Of a DNA stretch of 64,000 bases, positions 44,101 through 55,819 are shown piece by piece. How positions within the stretch are numbered: the stretch's first letter is position 1; every line of letters begins with the position of its first letter. A program made the translations under genes and the position numbers. Source of the DNA: Arion vulgaris. Taxonomy: Eukaryota > Mollusca > Gastropoda > Stylommatophora > Arionidae. Where the stretch lies: the NCBI GenBank assembly GCA_020796225.1, contig CM036753.1, positions 5,513,001 through 5,577,000 of the forward strand. The letters run 5' to 3'. The notes below the pieces were generated by a model. It had not been told where the DNA came from. It worked only from the letters and a program-made list of their open reading frames with translations, and made no database searches.

Positions 44101-44309
44101 CCCTTGTGAGCCCTGGAAACACACGGTGGGTGTTGAGCTTGAATTCTGTTCATACTACCATCAAGTTGTATATGTTGGTTTTGGAGTCAAATATGGTGCT
44201 CTGATCTCACATTCTAAGGTGGTTGATGTTGTCATTGAGGTTTGGGTTGACCAATTGTCTGTAGATCCACAGCCTGGCTCTAGCACAGGCCAGACAACTG
44301 GCCGGGTAT

Positions 44310-44640
44310 TCCTGACCTAGATAAGAAAAGGGATCTGGAAAATACAGATGTTTGATAGAACACTGCACGCTTTTTGCAATTTTACTCAATTCGGTGAGTC
44401 TATGGTTATTTGTTGGTGAAACATATTCATTATATTGATATTCCCTTATTGTTAAACTTAACTTGTTGGATAATATGACTTGAGTTAGCATTTTGTGTTG
44501 ATTTTAAAATGAATTCGTCTATATACACCAATACTGGAATGCGAGGTCACGTGGTGTAGTTGGGGTCTGATTTCCACAATTCTTACCTGAGCCCGAAGGC
44601 CCAGTAGTTTATAGTTGGCTCTGGTAGATCTCACCTGCAG
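44310..44640 (-). mobile_element. Dispersed repeat R1, copy 3
   Basis: On the plus strand: GATGTTTGATAGAACACTGC, CAATTTTACTCAATTC, GATTTTAAAATGAATTCGTC, ACTGGAATGCGAGGTCACGT and TCTTACCTGAGCCCGAAGGC, the inverse of the 31.7-kb copy. Confidence 0.78.
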
Positions 44641-45109
44641 TGTCTCCCTTGGCCCAACATCCACATTTCTTATTTTTGTTTTTAGGAGTTGCTGTGTTGT
44701 ATGAAGAGTTGCTGCTATAACTGGTTGTTCTTGGGCTGCCCAAACAAACATACACTATTCTTTTTCTGTGTTATTGCTATCTTTTTCTTGTCTCTCTCTC
44801 TTATGTCACCATTCATTATTTTATATTAAAATACATACCGTATTTACGTGTAATCCATGCCATCAACTCCGAGTACACGTTCTCTGGATTCTAGACTGTC
44901 AGCCATTTGACTACTCGCAAACTACTGCATACCATAAATATTAAATGCATGAGGTCAACTGTGGATTAATCTATTTATATATCACCTATATATATATTCA
45001 GACCGTTTGTGAAGATACTGTATGTAGTATAGAATTAATAGACTTAATCTGACACAATAACATATTTACTCCTAACAACTCTTTCTGGCTCGATATACTG
45101 AGATAATAA
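44641..45109. other. No recognised feature
   Basis: AT-rich sequence with no assignable motif. Confidence 0.4.
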
Positions 45110-46157
45110 GACATGTTCTATAGAGAACGAAGTTGTATACAGAACTTGTGGAGGATGTAAGAACAATAGAGAAGGAAGTTGTATACAGAACTTGTGGAGG
45201 ATGTAAGAACAATAGAGAAGGAAGTTGTATACAGAACTTGTGGAGGGTGTAAGGACTATAGAGAACTTGTGGATGATGTAAGGACTATAGAGAACGAAGT
45301 TGTATACAAAACTTGTGGATGATGTAAGGGCAATAGAGAACTAAGTTGTATACATAACTTGTGGATGATGTAAGGACTATAGAGAACGAAGTTGTATACA
45401 GAACTTGTGGATGATGTAAGGGCAATAGAGAACTAAGTTGTATACAGAACTTGTGGATGATGTAAGGGCAATAGAGAACGAAGTTGTATACAGAACTTGT
45501 GGATGATGTAAGGGCAATAGAGAACGAAGTTGTATGCAGAACTTGTGGATGATGTAAGGGCAATAGAGAACGAAGTTGTATACAGAACTTGTGGATGATG
45601 TAAGGGCAATAGAGAACGAAGTTGTATACAGAACTTGTGGAGGATGTAAGGGCAATAGAGAACGAAGTTGTATACATAACTTGTGGAGGGTGTAAGGACT
45701 ATACAGAATTTGTGGATGATGTAAGGGCAATAGAGAACGAAGTTGTATACAGAACTTGTGGAGGATGTAAGGGCAATAGAGAACGAAGTTGTATACAGAA
45801 CTTGTGGAGGATGTAAGGACAATAGAGAACGAAGTTGTATACAGCACTTGTGGAGGGTGTAAGGACTATACAGAACTTGTGGATGATGTAAGGGCAATAG
45901 AGAACGAAGTTGTATACAGAACTTGTGGATGATGTAAGGACAATAGAGAACGAAGTTGTATACAGAACTTGTGGATGATGTAAGGACTATAGAGAACGAA
46001 GTTGTATACAGAACTTGTGGAGGATGTAAGGACAATAGAGAACGAAGTTGTATACAGAACTTGTGGATGATGTAAGGGCAATAGAGAACGAAGTTGTATA
46101 CAGAACTTGTGGAGGATGTAAGGGCAATAGAGAACGAAGTTGTATACAGAACTTGTG
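45110..46157. repeat. 46-bp satellite, about 22 copies
   Basis: Unit: GTAAGGGCAATAGAGAACGA, AGTTGTATACAGAACTTGTG and GATGAT, with GACTATAG and GAGGATGT variants and a few truncated units. All three minus-strand frames lack stops in the unit, so ORFs overlap in several frames without meaning. Confidence 0.95.
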
Positions 46158-46659
46158 AACGTTTGACATCAGTTAGTTTCTACGGCTTCCTTATGACTAG
46201 TCAGGTCTGATACCATGCTACAGTATAACTCCAGATGTGGTACTTTAGATTGTTTTTTTTTCTGTGTGTAAAACCTTAGTTTGCCGTCTGTACAAATTGT
46301 TGTTCTGTTGGATAATATGCATAAAATTTGGTCGAAATTTGGATTTGCATGCCCTACATACTACAGATGTCAAACAGTGGCGTAACGTGCTCACATTCTC
46401 GGCGCAAACCACACAGATCACAAAAATTAGTTCACTTGGTAGATAAAAACAAACGCAAACAACAAAATATTTGTTATTGTCATGGATTGTATTTGTTATT
46501 CTTTCAAGCAATAACTGCACACTATCATCTGCTAATGAGAAAAGGTGCCAAGGAACCAATAGTACAACATTTTTATATATTGTGGCGCATCTGACTGATG
46601 GTTGTGGAGACTCGGGCGACATGTGAGGATTGTAATACTACTACTAATAATAACAATAG
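46158..46659. other. Mostly unassigned; right end is dispersed repeat R3
   Basis: 46158-46540 holds nothing recognised. From about 46541 the order TTTTTATATATTGTGGCGCA, CTGATGGTTGTGGAGA, AATACTACTACTAATAATAA parallels 1880-2140, identifying the R3 copy that precedes the 36-bp satellite. Confidence 0.55.
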
Positions 46660-47830
46660 TAAAATTCATTGTAATATTAGTATAGTAAAGATATGGACAA
46701 TTCATTGTAATATTAGTATAGTTAAGATATGGAAAATTCATTGTAATATTAGTATAGTAAAGATATGGACAATTCATTGTAATATTATTATAGTTAAGAT
46801 ATGGAAAATTCATTGTAATATTATTATAGTTAAGATATGGAAAATTCATTGTAATATTAGTATAGTTAAGATATGGACAATTCATTGTAATATTAGTATA
46901 GTTAAGATATGGAAAATTCATTGTAATATTAGTATAGTTAAGATATGGACAATTCATTGTAATATTAGTATAGTTAAGATATGGACAATTCATTGTAATA
47001 TTAGTATAGTTAAGATATGGACAATTCATTGTAATATTAGTATAGTTAAGATATGGACAATTCATTGTAATATTAGTATAGTTAAGATATGGACAATTCA
47101 TTGTAATATTAGTATAGTTAAGATATGGACAATTCATTGTAATATTAGTATAGTTAAGATATGGACAATTCATTGTAATATTAGTATAGTTAAGATATGG
47201 ACAATTCATTGTAATATTAGTATAGTTAAGATATGGAAAATTCATTGTAATATTATTATAGTTAAGATATGGAAAATTCATTGTAATATTAGTATAGTTA
47301 AGATATGGACAATTCATTGTAATATTAGTATAGTTAAGATATGGAAAATTCATTGTAATATTAGTATAGTTAAGATATGGACAATTCATTGTAATATTAG
47401 TATAGTTAAGATATGGACAATTCATTGTAATATTAGTATAGTTAAGATATGGACAATTCATTGTAATATTAGTATAGTTAAGATATGGACAATTCATTGT
47501 AATATTAGTATAGTTAAGATATGGACAATTCATTGTAATATTAGTATAGTTAAGATATGGACAATTCATTGTAATATTAGTATAGTTAAGATATGGACAA
47601 TTCATTGTAATATTAGTATAGTTAAGATATGGACAATTCATTGTAATATTAGTATAGTTAAGATATGGACAATTCATTGTAATATTAGTATAGTTAAGAT
47701 ATGGACAATTCATTGTAATATTAGTATAGTTAAGATATGGACAATTCATTGTAATATTAGTATAGTTAAGATATGGACAATTCATGTAATATTAGTATAG
47801 TTAAAGATATGGACAATTCACTGAACATTA
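46660..47830. repeat. 36-bp satellite, about 32 copies, grown from R3
   Basis: Unit: ATTCATTGTAATATTAGTAT then AGTTAAGATATGGACA. The TAATATTAGTATAGTTAA part resembles R3 at 2103-2132. GGACAATT and GGAAAATT variants are mixed. The 36-bp period is open on both strands (over 400 residues each way), a purely arithmetic effect. Confidence 0.95.
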
Positions 47831-47934
47831 TATAGTTAAGAATGGACAATTTGATAGGTCTCCTCTCAGAAATGACGGAACCCATCTAGGAACTCTATAA
47901 AATGCACCTAACAGAACATCGCTTTCCGATTCAC

Positions 47935-50125
47935 CCACAATGTCAAAGCAACTTCTTAACCACTTAGCCACATATACACCGCCATCCAATAGTGTCGCAA
48001 AGCAACTTCTAACCACTTAGCCACATATACACCGCCATCAATAGTGTCCAAAGCAACTTCTTAACCACTTAGCCACATATACACCCGCCATCCAATAGTG
48101 TCTCAAAGCAACTTCTTAACCACTTAGCCACATATACACCCGCCATCCAATAGTGTCGCAAAGCAACTTCTTAACCACTTAGCCACATATACACCCGCCA
48201 TCCAATAGTGTCTCAAAGCAACTTCTTAACCACTTAGCCACATATACACCCGCCATCCAATAGTGTCACAAAGCAACTTCTTAACCACTTAGCCACATAT
48301 ACACCGCCATCCAATAGTGTCCAAAGCAACTTTTTAACCACTTAGCCACATATACACCGCCATCCAATAGTGTCCAAAGCAACTTCTTAACCACTTAGCC
48401 ACATATACACCGCCATCAATAGTGTCGCAAAGCAACTTCTTAACCACTTAGCCACATATACACCCGCCATCCAATAGTGTCTCAAAGCAACTTCTTAACC
48501 ACTTAGCCACATATACACCCGCCATCCAATAGTGTCGCAAGGCAACTTCTTAACCACTTAGCCACATATACACCCGCCATCCAATAGTGTCGCAAAGCAA
48601 CTTCTTAACCACTTAGCCACATATACACCCGCCATCCAATAGTGTCTCAAAGCAACTTCTTAACCACTTAGCCACATATACACCCGCCATCCAATAGTGT
48701 CGCAAAGCAACTTCTTAACCACTTAGCCACATATACACCCGCCATCCAATAGTGTCGCAAAGCAACTTCTTAACCACTTAGCCACATATACACCCGCCAT
48801 CCAATAGTGTCGCAAAGCAACTTCTTAACCACTTAGCCACATATACACCCGCCATCCAATAGTGTCACAAAGCAACTTCTTAACCACTTAGCCACATATA
48901 CACCCGCCATCCAATAGTGTCGCAAAGCAACTTCTTAACCACTTAGCCACATATACACCCGCCATCCAATAGTGTCGCAAAGCAACTTCTTAACCACTTA
49001 GCCACATATACACCCGCCATCCAATAGTGTCGCAAAGCAACTTCTTAACCACTTAGCCACATATACACCCGCCATCCAATAGTGTCACAAAGCAACTTCT
49101 TAACCACTTAGCCACATATACACCCGCCATCCAATAGTGTCGCAAAGCAACTTCTTAACCACTTAGCCACATATACACCCGCCATCCAATAGTGTCGCAA
49201 AGCAACTTCTTAACCACTTAGCCACATATACACCCGCCATCCAATAGTGTCGCAAAGCAACTTCTTAACCACTTAGCCACATATACACCCGCCATCCAAT
49301 AGTGTCTCAAAGCAACTTCTTAACCACTTAGCCACATATACACCCGCCATCCAATAGTGTCGCAAAGCAACTTCTTAACCACTTAGCCACATATACACCG
49401 CCATCCAATAGTGTCGCAAAGCAACTTCTAACCACTTAGCCACATATACACCGCCATCCAATAGTGTCTAAAGCAACTTCTTAACCACTTAGCCACATAT
49501 CACCGCCATCCAATAGTGTCGCAAAGCAACTTCTTAACCACTTAGCCACATATACACCCGCCATCCAATAGTGTCTCAAAGCAACTTCTTAACCACTTAG
49601 CCACATATACACCCGCCAATCAATAGTGTCGCAAGGCAACTTCTTAACCACTTAGCCACATATACACCCGCCATCCAATAGTGTCGCAAAGCAACTTCTT
49701 AACCACTTAGCCACATATACACCCGCCATCCAATAGTGTCGCAAAGCAACTTCTTAACCACTTAGCCACATATACACCCGCCATCCAATAGTGTCGCAAA
49801 GCAACTTCTTAACCACTTAGCCACATATACACCCGCCATCCAATAGTGTCGTAAAGCAACTTCTTAACCACTTAGCCACATATACACCCGCCATCCAATA
49901 GTGTCGCAAAGCAACTTCTTAACCACTTAGCCACATATACACCGCCATCCAATAGTGTCGCAAAGCAACTTTTAACCACTTAGCCACATATACACCGCCA
50001 TCCAATAGTGTCGCAAAGCAACTTCTAACCATTAGCCACATATACACCCGCCATCCAATAGTGTCGTAAAGCAACTTCTTAACCACTTAGCCACATATAC
50101 ACCCGCCATCCAATAGTGTCGCAAA
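47935..50125. repeat. 55-bp satellite, about 40 copies, with A-box-like motif per unit
   Basis: Plus-strand unit: GCCACATATACACCCGCCAT, CCAATAGTGTCGCAAAGCAA and CTTCTTAACCACTTA. On the minus strand each unit reads GTGGCTAAGTGGTTAAGAAG, which resembles a tRNA D-arm/A box (T-G-G-C-T-A-A-G-T-G-G). Variation is limited to GTCGCAAAG, GTCTCAAAG and GTCACAAAG and small deletions clustered at both ends. There are no unique spacers, so it is not a CRISPR array. Confidence 0.95.
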
Positions 50126-50700
50126 GATCAAATTGACAAAGACATTAGCTGTCGCAATACCCACTCTCAAACCGGAAGTTATTGTCCTTCATTTCGTCAC
50201 TTCTAAGCGACGACGCCAACCAACAACCATAAATCACTTCTATTACCACACAGCATAAACCACTTCTATTACCACACATCACAAACCAATATGTATATAC
50301 ACACATTAATTGAATCTTTCCCGACTATCTCATCGGCGTCGTTTCAATGTCAACTTTCCTATTTTCTGTATCCCCCGTCGAATGTCATAATGACTTAATG
50401 ATAGTTTGTCATTTTCGTATATTTATTCAACCATTTTTCCTATTTGCATATTTGGGTCCTATCACAATTATGGTCACTTTGGTAATCCTTTCTGCTTGTG
50501 CACCCAAGCGATTCCCGCTTGTTTTTGTCGTGCCAAAAATATAAATCGTGTTATTATGCAGTGTGCTACTCTGGTTTGCAGTAACACACATATTGGTTTA
50601 GTCTTTGTGTTTATGAATATAGAGAATGTGATGTCAAAAGTCAAGAATGTATGTTATTTGTGTTGGTAATCTTTGGTTGCTTTGGAATAACCACTTGTAA
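50126..50700. other. No recognised gene
   Basis: ATAAATCACTTCTATTACCA is repeated imperfectly near 50230-50275. Hydrophobic ORFs at 50347-50669 might mimic membrane segments, but no family is identifiable. Confidence 0.35.
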
Positions 50701-51425
50701 CTTAGTCTTTTTGACTTCTGCAGGGTCGTACCGTGCTATGATACAGAGAGACGGCCGCATCAGGCGGCACCGTAAGGAGGGTGACATAAGCAGCGAAATC
50801 AAAATACAATTTGAACAATTTAATAATTAAAAATCTTTACGTAACGCTTTTCTATATTGGTCTATGTTATTCCGATATTGATGTATACGACTTATGATTT
50901 ATCGCCCGTATCTGCCTTCGGTTTCTGGTGCAGGTGCATCGTTGACAAACTCTCGCCCAAAGACATTAAAGAAAAAACATTTAGGCGGCGGCATTTCGAA
51001 AACTTGCATCCAACTGAGAAAATATACCGCACGGACCTGGGTTTGTGTAACTACGCCCTTTTTTAAATGGATGTTTGCTTAGTCCATCGCACTACCCCCA
51101 AGCTGGAGGAGAAGGAGGCCACATTTAGTCTGACCTTTCTCCTTTGACTTGTCCTGCATTGGTAACCTTGCCTGCGTATCTCTCCGGATCATTGAGGTAC
51201 ACAAGTCTCACAACTCTCCCTCACCCAGTCACTACAAAGTAGTCGCTACAAACACTTCAGTAAAAACTAGTAAGGAAAACGAAAAAGGGGACGTTCTAAA
51301 CATTTCTCGAGATGGAGTCTTCTTGAGAAACTTAAGGATGCTGAACTACCATGGGAAGCCATAAAAAAACCACAACAACATGAGACCAGGAAAAGTGGTG
51401 AACAGCTATTGATACCCTATGCTCC
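50701..51425 (+). pseudogene. Coding-like decayed region of unknown origin
   Basis: A strong acceptor-like TTTTTGACTTCTGCAG (50708-50723) is followed by an open frame GSYRAMIQRDGRIRRHRKEG that runs to a stop at 50830. Further basic stretches follow in shifting frames, such as TLKKKHLGGGISKTCIQLRK (about 50960) and LEKLKDAELPWEAIKKP (about 51325). Codon-like composition and basic charge suggest a dead ORF, perhaps a retroelement. I do not recognise it. Confidence 0.25.
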
Positions 51426-51534
51426 ACGAGGAGCGGAGAGGAATAACTAGAACTAAATCTACGTTTGAGCGGTTGTGATTCACAGTGGTTAATTAAGCTC
51501 AGATACATTACCGCTCGTGTATTGCCGGGGCTCG

Positions 51535-51770
51535 CAAGGGGAGCAAGTAATAGTACCACTGCAACCTACAAGGTACGTCGTAAGAGTCGTCTAAGGTAGG
51601 GCCTAGGGAGGCTACTTTAGTAAATAAAAAGCGTCACAGAAATAGGATGTGCTAGCCTACTTGTAGGCTTATAACTGGCACAACATACAATCGCTCCTAG
51701 GCTCGGACACATACAAATCACAAAGAGGGGTTAACAAGTCGTCGATATAGAGCGTTTGAAGTAGAAGTAG
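51535..51770 (+). mobile_element. Dispersed repeat S2, plus-strand copy
   Basis: CGGGGCTCGCAAGGGGAGCA, AGTACCACTGCAACCTACAA, CCTAGGGAGGCTACTTTAGT, CTTATAACTGGCACAACATA, GGGGTTAACAAGTCGTCGAT and GAAGTAGAAGTAG tail. Confidence 0.82.
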
Positions 51771-52424
51771 ATACATTTCAATCCGCCATATCATATTTCA
51801 GTATGTGTTTTGTTCGCATTCGCTCTCTAAGCCCTGACACTCTCAACACCTGATGTATACGAATTCGTTCTCTCTTACATACTTCACATTTTCTATTCAC
51901 GAATACATTCTACTCTGTAGCTATTGTCTGTTTCGTCGTTCTGATCAATAATCTGTTATCTCTGTTGATGTGTTTCTGATAAATGTTACCGATAACATCG
52001 ATTTGAGATCTGGTCACTACAATCTGATCTTATTGCTAAATCTGTATATGTCTCTTGTATTTGATAACAATCTACTCTAGAGTTGTATGGAAACTCATAT
52101 TGCGCGAGGGTGCATAGTCTTTTGAGAAGAAACTTATGTATGAGCTGAAAGACAAGAGAGAAAAGCAAAAACTCAGAAGTTGTCACAGTAAAACACTTGC
52201 CAATTGACCGTCTGTAAAGATGAAAAAGGCCATATACTCTAGGGAACTAGGTGTCGTGGAAACTCCTGGGTTCAAGGCCATCTTGGCTCATTCCCTCTCC
52301 CTCCCCACTCTTCCCACATTCTGGATGATGTCCACACGGTACCTGCTGGTTTGATAGATTATATGAGACTCTGATGATTTACTTGAAGATCGAAGTTCAA
52401 AGTATTTCTGAAGTCGGGAGTACA
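51771..52424. other. No firm feature; one B-box-like motif
   Basis: CTCCTGGGTTCAAGGCC at about 52261 resembles a B box after ACTAGGTGTCGTGG, and may be the head of the R2-containing element that follows. Confidence 0.35.
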
Positions 52425-52515
52425 GCTCGCCTGATTAACGAGGGACACTGGTGATTAGAAAAGCAAAACTTCACGCAAAAATTAATCAGAAACGCCATAT
52501 TCGACGTTATGACTA
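52425..52515 (+). repeat. Dispersed repeat R2, copy 3
   Basis: GCCTGATTAACGAGGGACAC, AAAAGCAAAACTTCACGC and TCAGAAACGCCATATTCG match 5.79 and 8.57 kb. Confidence 0.6.
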
Positions 52516-52610
52516 CACCTGAATACAAGCGGCGACCCTCCCCCTTTTCTTCTCCTCCCACCAAAACCCCTTCCAGTAGTATATGATTCTGGTAATACTG
52601 GATACTATTA

Positions 52611-52755
52611 CTTCATATCGCATATTGATTGTATGTATGAATGTAGCTAGTACTACTTCATATCGCATATTGATTGTATGTATGAATGTAGCTAGTACTA
52701 CTTATTACTTCGTATCGCATATTGATTGTATGTAGGAATGTAGCTAGTACTACTT
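52611..52755. repeat. 45-bp minisatellite, 3 copies
   Basis: Unit: CTTCATATCGCATATTGATT, GTATGTATGAATGTAGCTAG, TACTA. Confidence 0.93.
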
Positions 52756-53105
52756 AATAATTAAAATTGTTATTAATATTTTGTATGTGCGTCTGTTAGA
52801 TTCCCTCTACTTCATCTTCTTCTTGTACTGTGGACGCCACATGCTTTCTTTATCATTTTCATTGTTTGATGTCTTGTTAGTTTCTTTGTTTTCTACTTAA
52901 CAAGACAATGTAATCTGCAAAGCCCAAATCTTCTTATTATCTGTTTTCAACACATTCGAAACACATGTTTCGTCCCTGCAACACTTTCTCATCACACTGC
53001 AATGGCCACTCCGAATAATAGCGACAAATAAAATACAACCTTACTTTACTCCAGTTTCAACTATAAATCAGTCGCTTTGGCTATCGTCAGTTCGGACTGC
53101 ACACT
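52756..53105. other. No recognised feature
   Basis: AT-rich; no assignable motif. Confidence 0.4.
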
Positions 53106-53560
53106 GTGAACCACCATACAAGCTTGTGTACCATCATACATACCACCTATACGATTATCATATCAGACTCGATGAATGCGCTTCAAAGGATTGAACATAG
53201 AAGTTTACGCGCGGAATCGGGGGACAGCATTCGGAGATCACATCTCAAGACACTGACTTGGCAGTACACACCTCGACATGCTGGAGTGCAGGACAAAAAA
53301 CGTGCAGAATTTCTTGCAAACAATTCCCCGACTCACACGGGCAGAAGTATGGATAGCGTCGATGTCATCAATGCGGTTCGCACTCATTTACGTGATATGG
53401 GAGAGAGTCAGACACTGGAACGAGTGCGGGAATTAGGGGTTAAGTTTGGACATGACATAGATTGTAGTCTTCGTTGTAACGAGAGAACATACACTAATCA
53501 ACTTCTCATGGGTACGGTGAGAAAGTGGACTTTGAGATGACTGCTGCAGCGGAGGAAACA
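53106..53560 (+). pseudogene. LINE-D2: C-terminal half of an RNase H domain
   Basis: The ORF has TIIISDSMNALQRIEHRSLR (catalytic D in S-D-S), LTWQYTPRHAGVQDKKRAEF and LANNSPTH. These correspond to W-x-Y-x-P-G-H-A-G-V-x-G-N-E-R-A-D-x-L-A of type-1 RNase H in RNase H LINEs. The last D has become E (RAEF) and the N of G-N-E is lost (QDKK), so it is probably inactive. The T-D-G-S half and the reverse transcriptase are absent. About 75 residues follow to TGA at 53538. Confidence 0.8.
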
Positions 53561-53794
53561 TCACGCAGGGGAATGCTAAATGGACAATGACGTCGATCGC
53601 ATAACATAATATATAACATACAAGCTTTTTAAAACGTCTATAAAAAGCTGTCGTTTAACAGATGATATTAAGAGAAGTAGCTGCTGCTTCTCAATATATT
53701 TTTCCAAAATAAGTTATACGGTAACTATTTGGTTTAAGCAGCTTCTCTCAGGCCTTGAAAGACAGATTGTCCCCAGCCATATACGTGATTTCTT

Positions 53795-54050
53795 CTTCTT
53801 CATCTTTGCGTTCGTTCTTTATGACCAATTTTAATCACTCTTTGTGATATGTTTGATCTTTGCCAAGAACATGTATACGTTGCACATTGGTTTGGTAGGC
53901 CCTAAACGCATAGACTTCTACACGTTTAGGACATGTGCATCCGATTTCACCCAAACCTGCTTAGTCGCCTCTTACGACATGTGTGGCAGGTAACAGTGGT
54001 TCTATTCTTTACACCCCAATTTGGCCCCGGTAACCACTCAGGCGATACGT
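53795..54050 (-). mobile_element. Divergent S2-like repeat
   Basis: Plus-strand order TTCTTCTTCATCTTTGCGTT, ATGACCAATTTTAATCACTC, TTTGTGATATGTTTGATC, TAGTCGCCTCTTACGACATG, GCAGGTAACAGTGGTTCTAT and GGCCCCGGTAACCACTC parallels S2 at 57.84-58.09 kb with about one third of bases changed. Confidence 0.6.
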
Positions 54051-54104
54051 GATTTATCTTCTGTTCTCTTCGATCTTTTACTTAGAATCTATGTTTTAGT
54101 ATTT

Positions 54105-54612
54105 CCTGTTTGTATTTCTGTTTGTATTTCATTTAGTATTTTATTTAGTATTTTATTTAGTATTTCATTTAGTATTTTATTTAGTATTTTAGTATTATTT
54201 AGTATTTTATTTAGTTATTAGTATTTATTTAGTATTTCATTTAGTATTTTATTTAGTATTTCATTTAGTATTTTATTTTAGTATTTTATTTAGTATTTCA
54301 TTTAGTATTCTTTATTTATTTAGTATTTCTTAGTATTTATTTGTATTATTTAATTATTTAGTATTCTTATTTATTTATTCTTTAGTATTTCTGTTTAGTA
54401 TTTTTATTTAGTATTTCATTTAGTATTTTTATATTTAGTATTTCATTTAGTATTTTATTCTAGTATCTTCATTTAGTATTCTTTATTTAGTATTTCATTT
54501 AGTATTTTATTTAGTATTTTATTTAGTATTTCATTTAGTATTTCATTTAGTATTTCATTTAGTATTTTATTTAGTATTTCGTTTAGTATTTTATTTAGTA
54601 TTTCGATTTAGT
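54105..54612. repeat. AT-rich 11-bp minisatellite
   Basis: TTTAGTATTTC and TTTAGTATTTT units alternate with irregular loss; roughly 40 units. Confidence 0.93.
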
Positions 54613-54634
54613 ATTTCTGTTTCTATCTCTTGTC

Positions 54635-54660
54635 TTGATAAAGACTATGTTCGAAACGTC
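54635..54660 (+). other. Isolated hammerhead-like core, FB remnant
   Basis: TTGATAAAGACTATGTTCGA followed by AACGTC keeps the TTGATAA...CGAAACG pair of the FB arms. No arm or tail homology is evident around it. Confidence 0.35.
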
Positions 54661-54809
54661 GATTGTTGTTATAAAGGAACCATTTTTCATACTTCGAGGT
54701 ATATTGCGTAATGCAGTGTTAGGTCCGCATTTTTCATTGACCTTCAGCCCACGATGGGTGGTGTGGTCAACGTCACGCCGGCCGCCTTTCGTTCCCACAG
54801 TGATTTTCC

Positions 54810-55818
54810 TGGTACCAGTTGAGCTGTCCGACCTGAGTGATATTCCTGGTACCTAGTTGAGGCTGTCCGACCTGAGATGTTCCTGGTACCTAGTTGAGGC
54901 TGTGCCGACTTGAGTGATGTTCCTGGTACCTAGTTGAGGCTGTGCCGACTGGTGATGTCCTGGTACCTAGTTGAGGCTGTCCTGACCTGAGTGATGTTCC
55001 TGGTACCTAGTTGAGGCTTTCCCGACTTGAGTGATGTTCCTGGTACCTAGTTGAGGCTGTCCTGACTTGGTGATGTTCCTGGTACCTAGTTGAGGCTGTC
55101 CTGACCTGAGTGATGTTCCTGGCACCTAGTTGAGGCTTGCCGACTTAGTGATGTTCCTGGTACCTAGTTGAGGCTGTCCCGACTTGAGTGATGTTCCTGG
55201 TACCTAGTTGAGGCTGTCCTGACCTGAGTGATGTTACTGGTACCTAGTTGAGGCTGTGCCGACTTGAGTGATGTTCCTGGTACCTAGTTGAGGCTGTCCC
55301 GACTTGAGTGATATTCCTGGTACCTAGTTGAGGCTGTCCCGACCTGAGTGATATTCCTGGTACCTAGTTGAGGCTGTCCCGACTTGAGTGATGTTCCTGG
55401 TACCTAGTTGAGGCTGTCCCGACTTGAGTGATATTCCTGGTACCTAGTTGAGGCTGTCCCGACCTGAGTGATATTCCTGGTACCTAGTTGAGGCTGTGCC
55501 GACCTGAGTGATGTTCCTGGTACCTAGTTTAGGCTGTCCTGACCTGAGTGATGTTCCTGGTACCTAGTTTAGGCTGTCCTGACCTGAGTGATGTTCCTGG
55601 TACCTAGTTGAGGCTTTCCCGACTTGAGTGATGTTCCTGGTACCTAGTTTAGGCTGTGCCGACCTGAGTGATGTTCCTGGTACCTAGTTTAGGCTGTCCT
55701 GACCTGAGTGATGTTCCTGGTACCTAGTTGAGGCTTTCCGACGAGTGATGTTCCTGGTACCTGTTGCTGTGCCGAGAGTGATGTTACTGGTACCTAGTTT
55801 AGGTTGTCCCGACTTGAG
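54810..55818. repeat. 40-bp minisatellite, about 25 copies
   Basis: Unit: GTGATGTTCCTGGTACCTAG then TTGAGGCTGTCCCGACTTGA, with CCTGACCTGA, GTGCCGACTTGA and TTTAGG variants. Both ends are degenerate. It runs directly into LINE-G. Confidence 0.95.
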
Positions 55819-55819
55819 A

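Noticed and set aside
43499..44320. 273-residue ORF and antisense 205-residue ORF
   Set aside because: Translations of the 45-bp satellite derived from repeat S2.
45285..46169. Several overlapping minus-strand ORFs with YNFVLYCPYI-type repeats
   Set aside because: The 46-bp unit shifts frame at each copy; every frame is stop-free, so length carries no information.
46532..47800. 400- and 417-residue ORFs on opposite strands
   Set aside because: Both come from the same 36-bp satellite; being open on both strands with identical repeats is an arithmetic effect of the period.
47935..50125. CRISPR-like array
   Set aside because: Units are fully repeated end to end with no unique spacers, in a eukaryotic repeat context and with no cas genes.
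50347..50669. Membrane-protein (receptor-like) exon
   Set aside because: Hydrophobic runs occur in two overlapping frames of T-rich DNA; no conserved motif, start context or matched splice sites were found.
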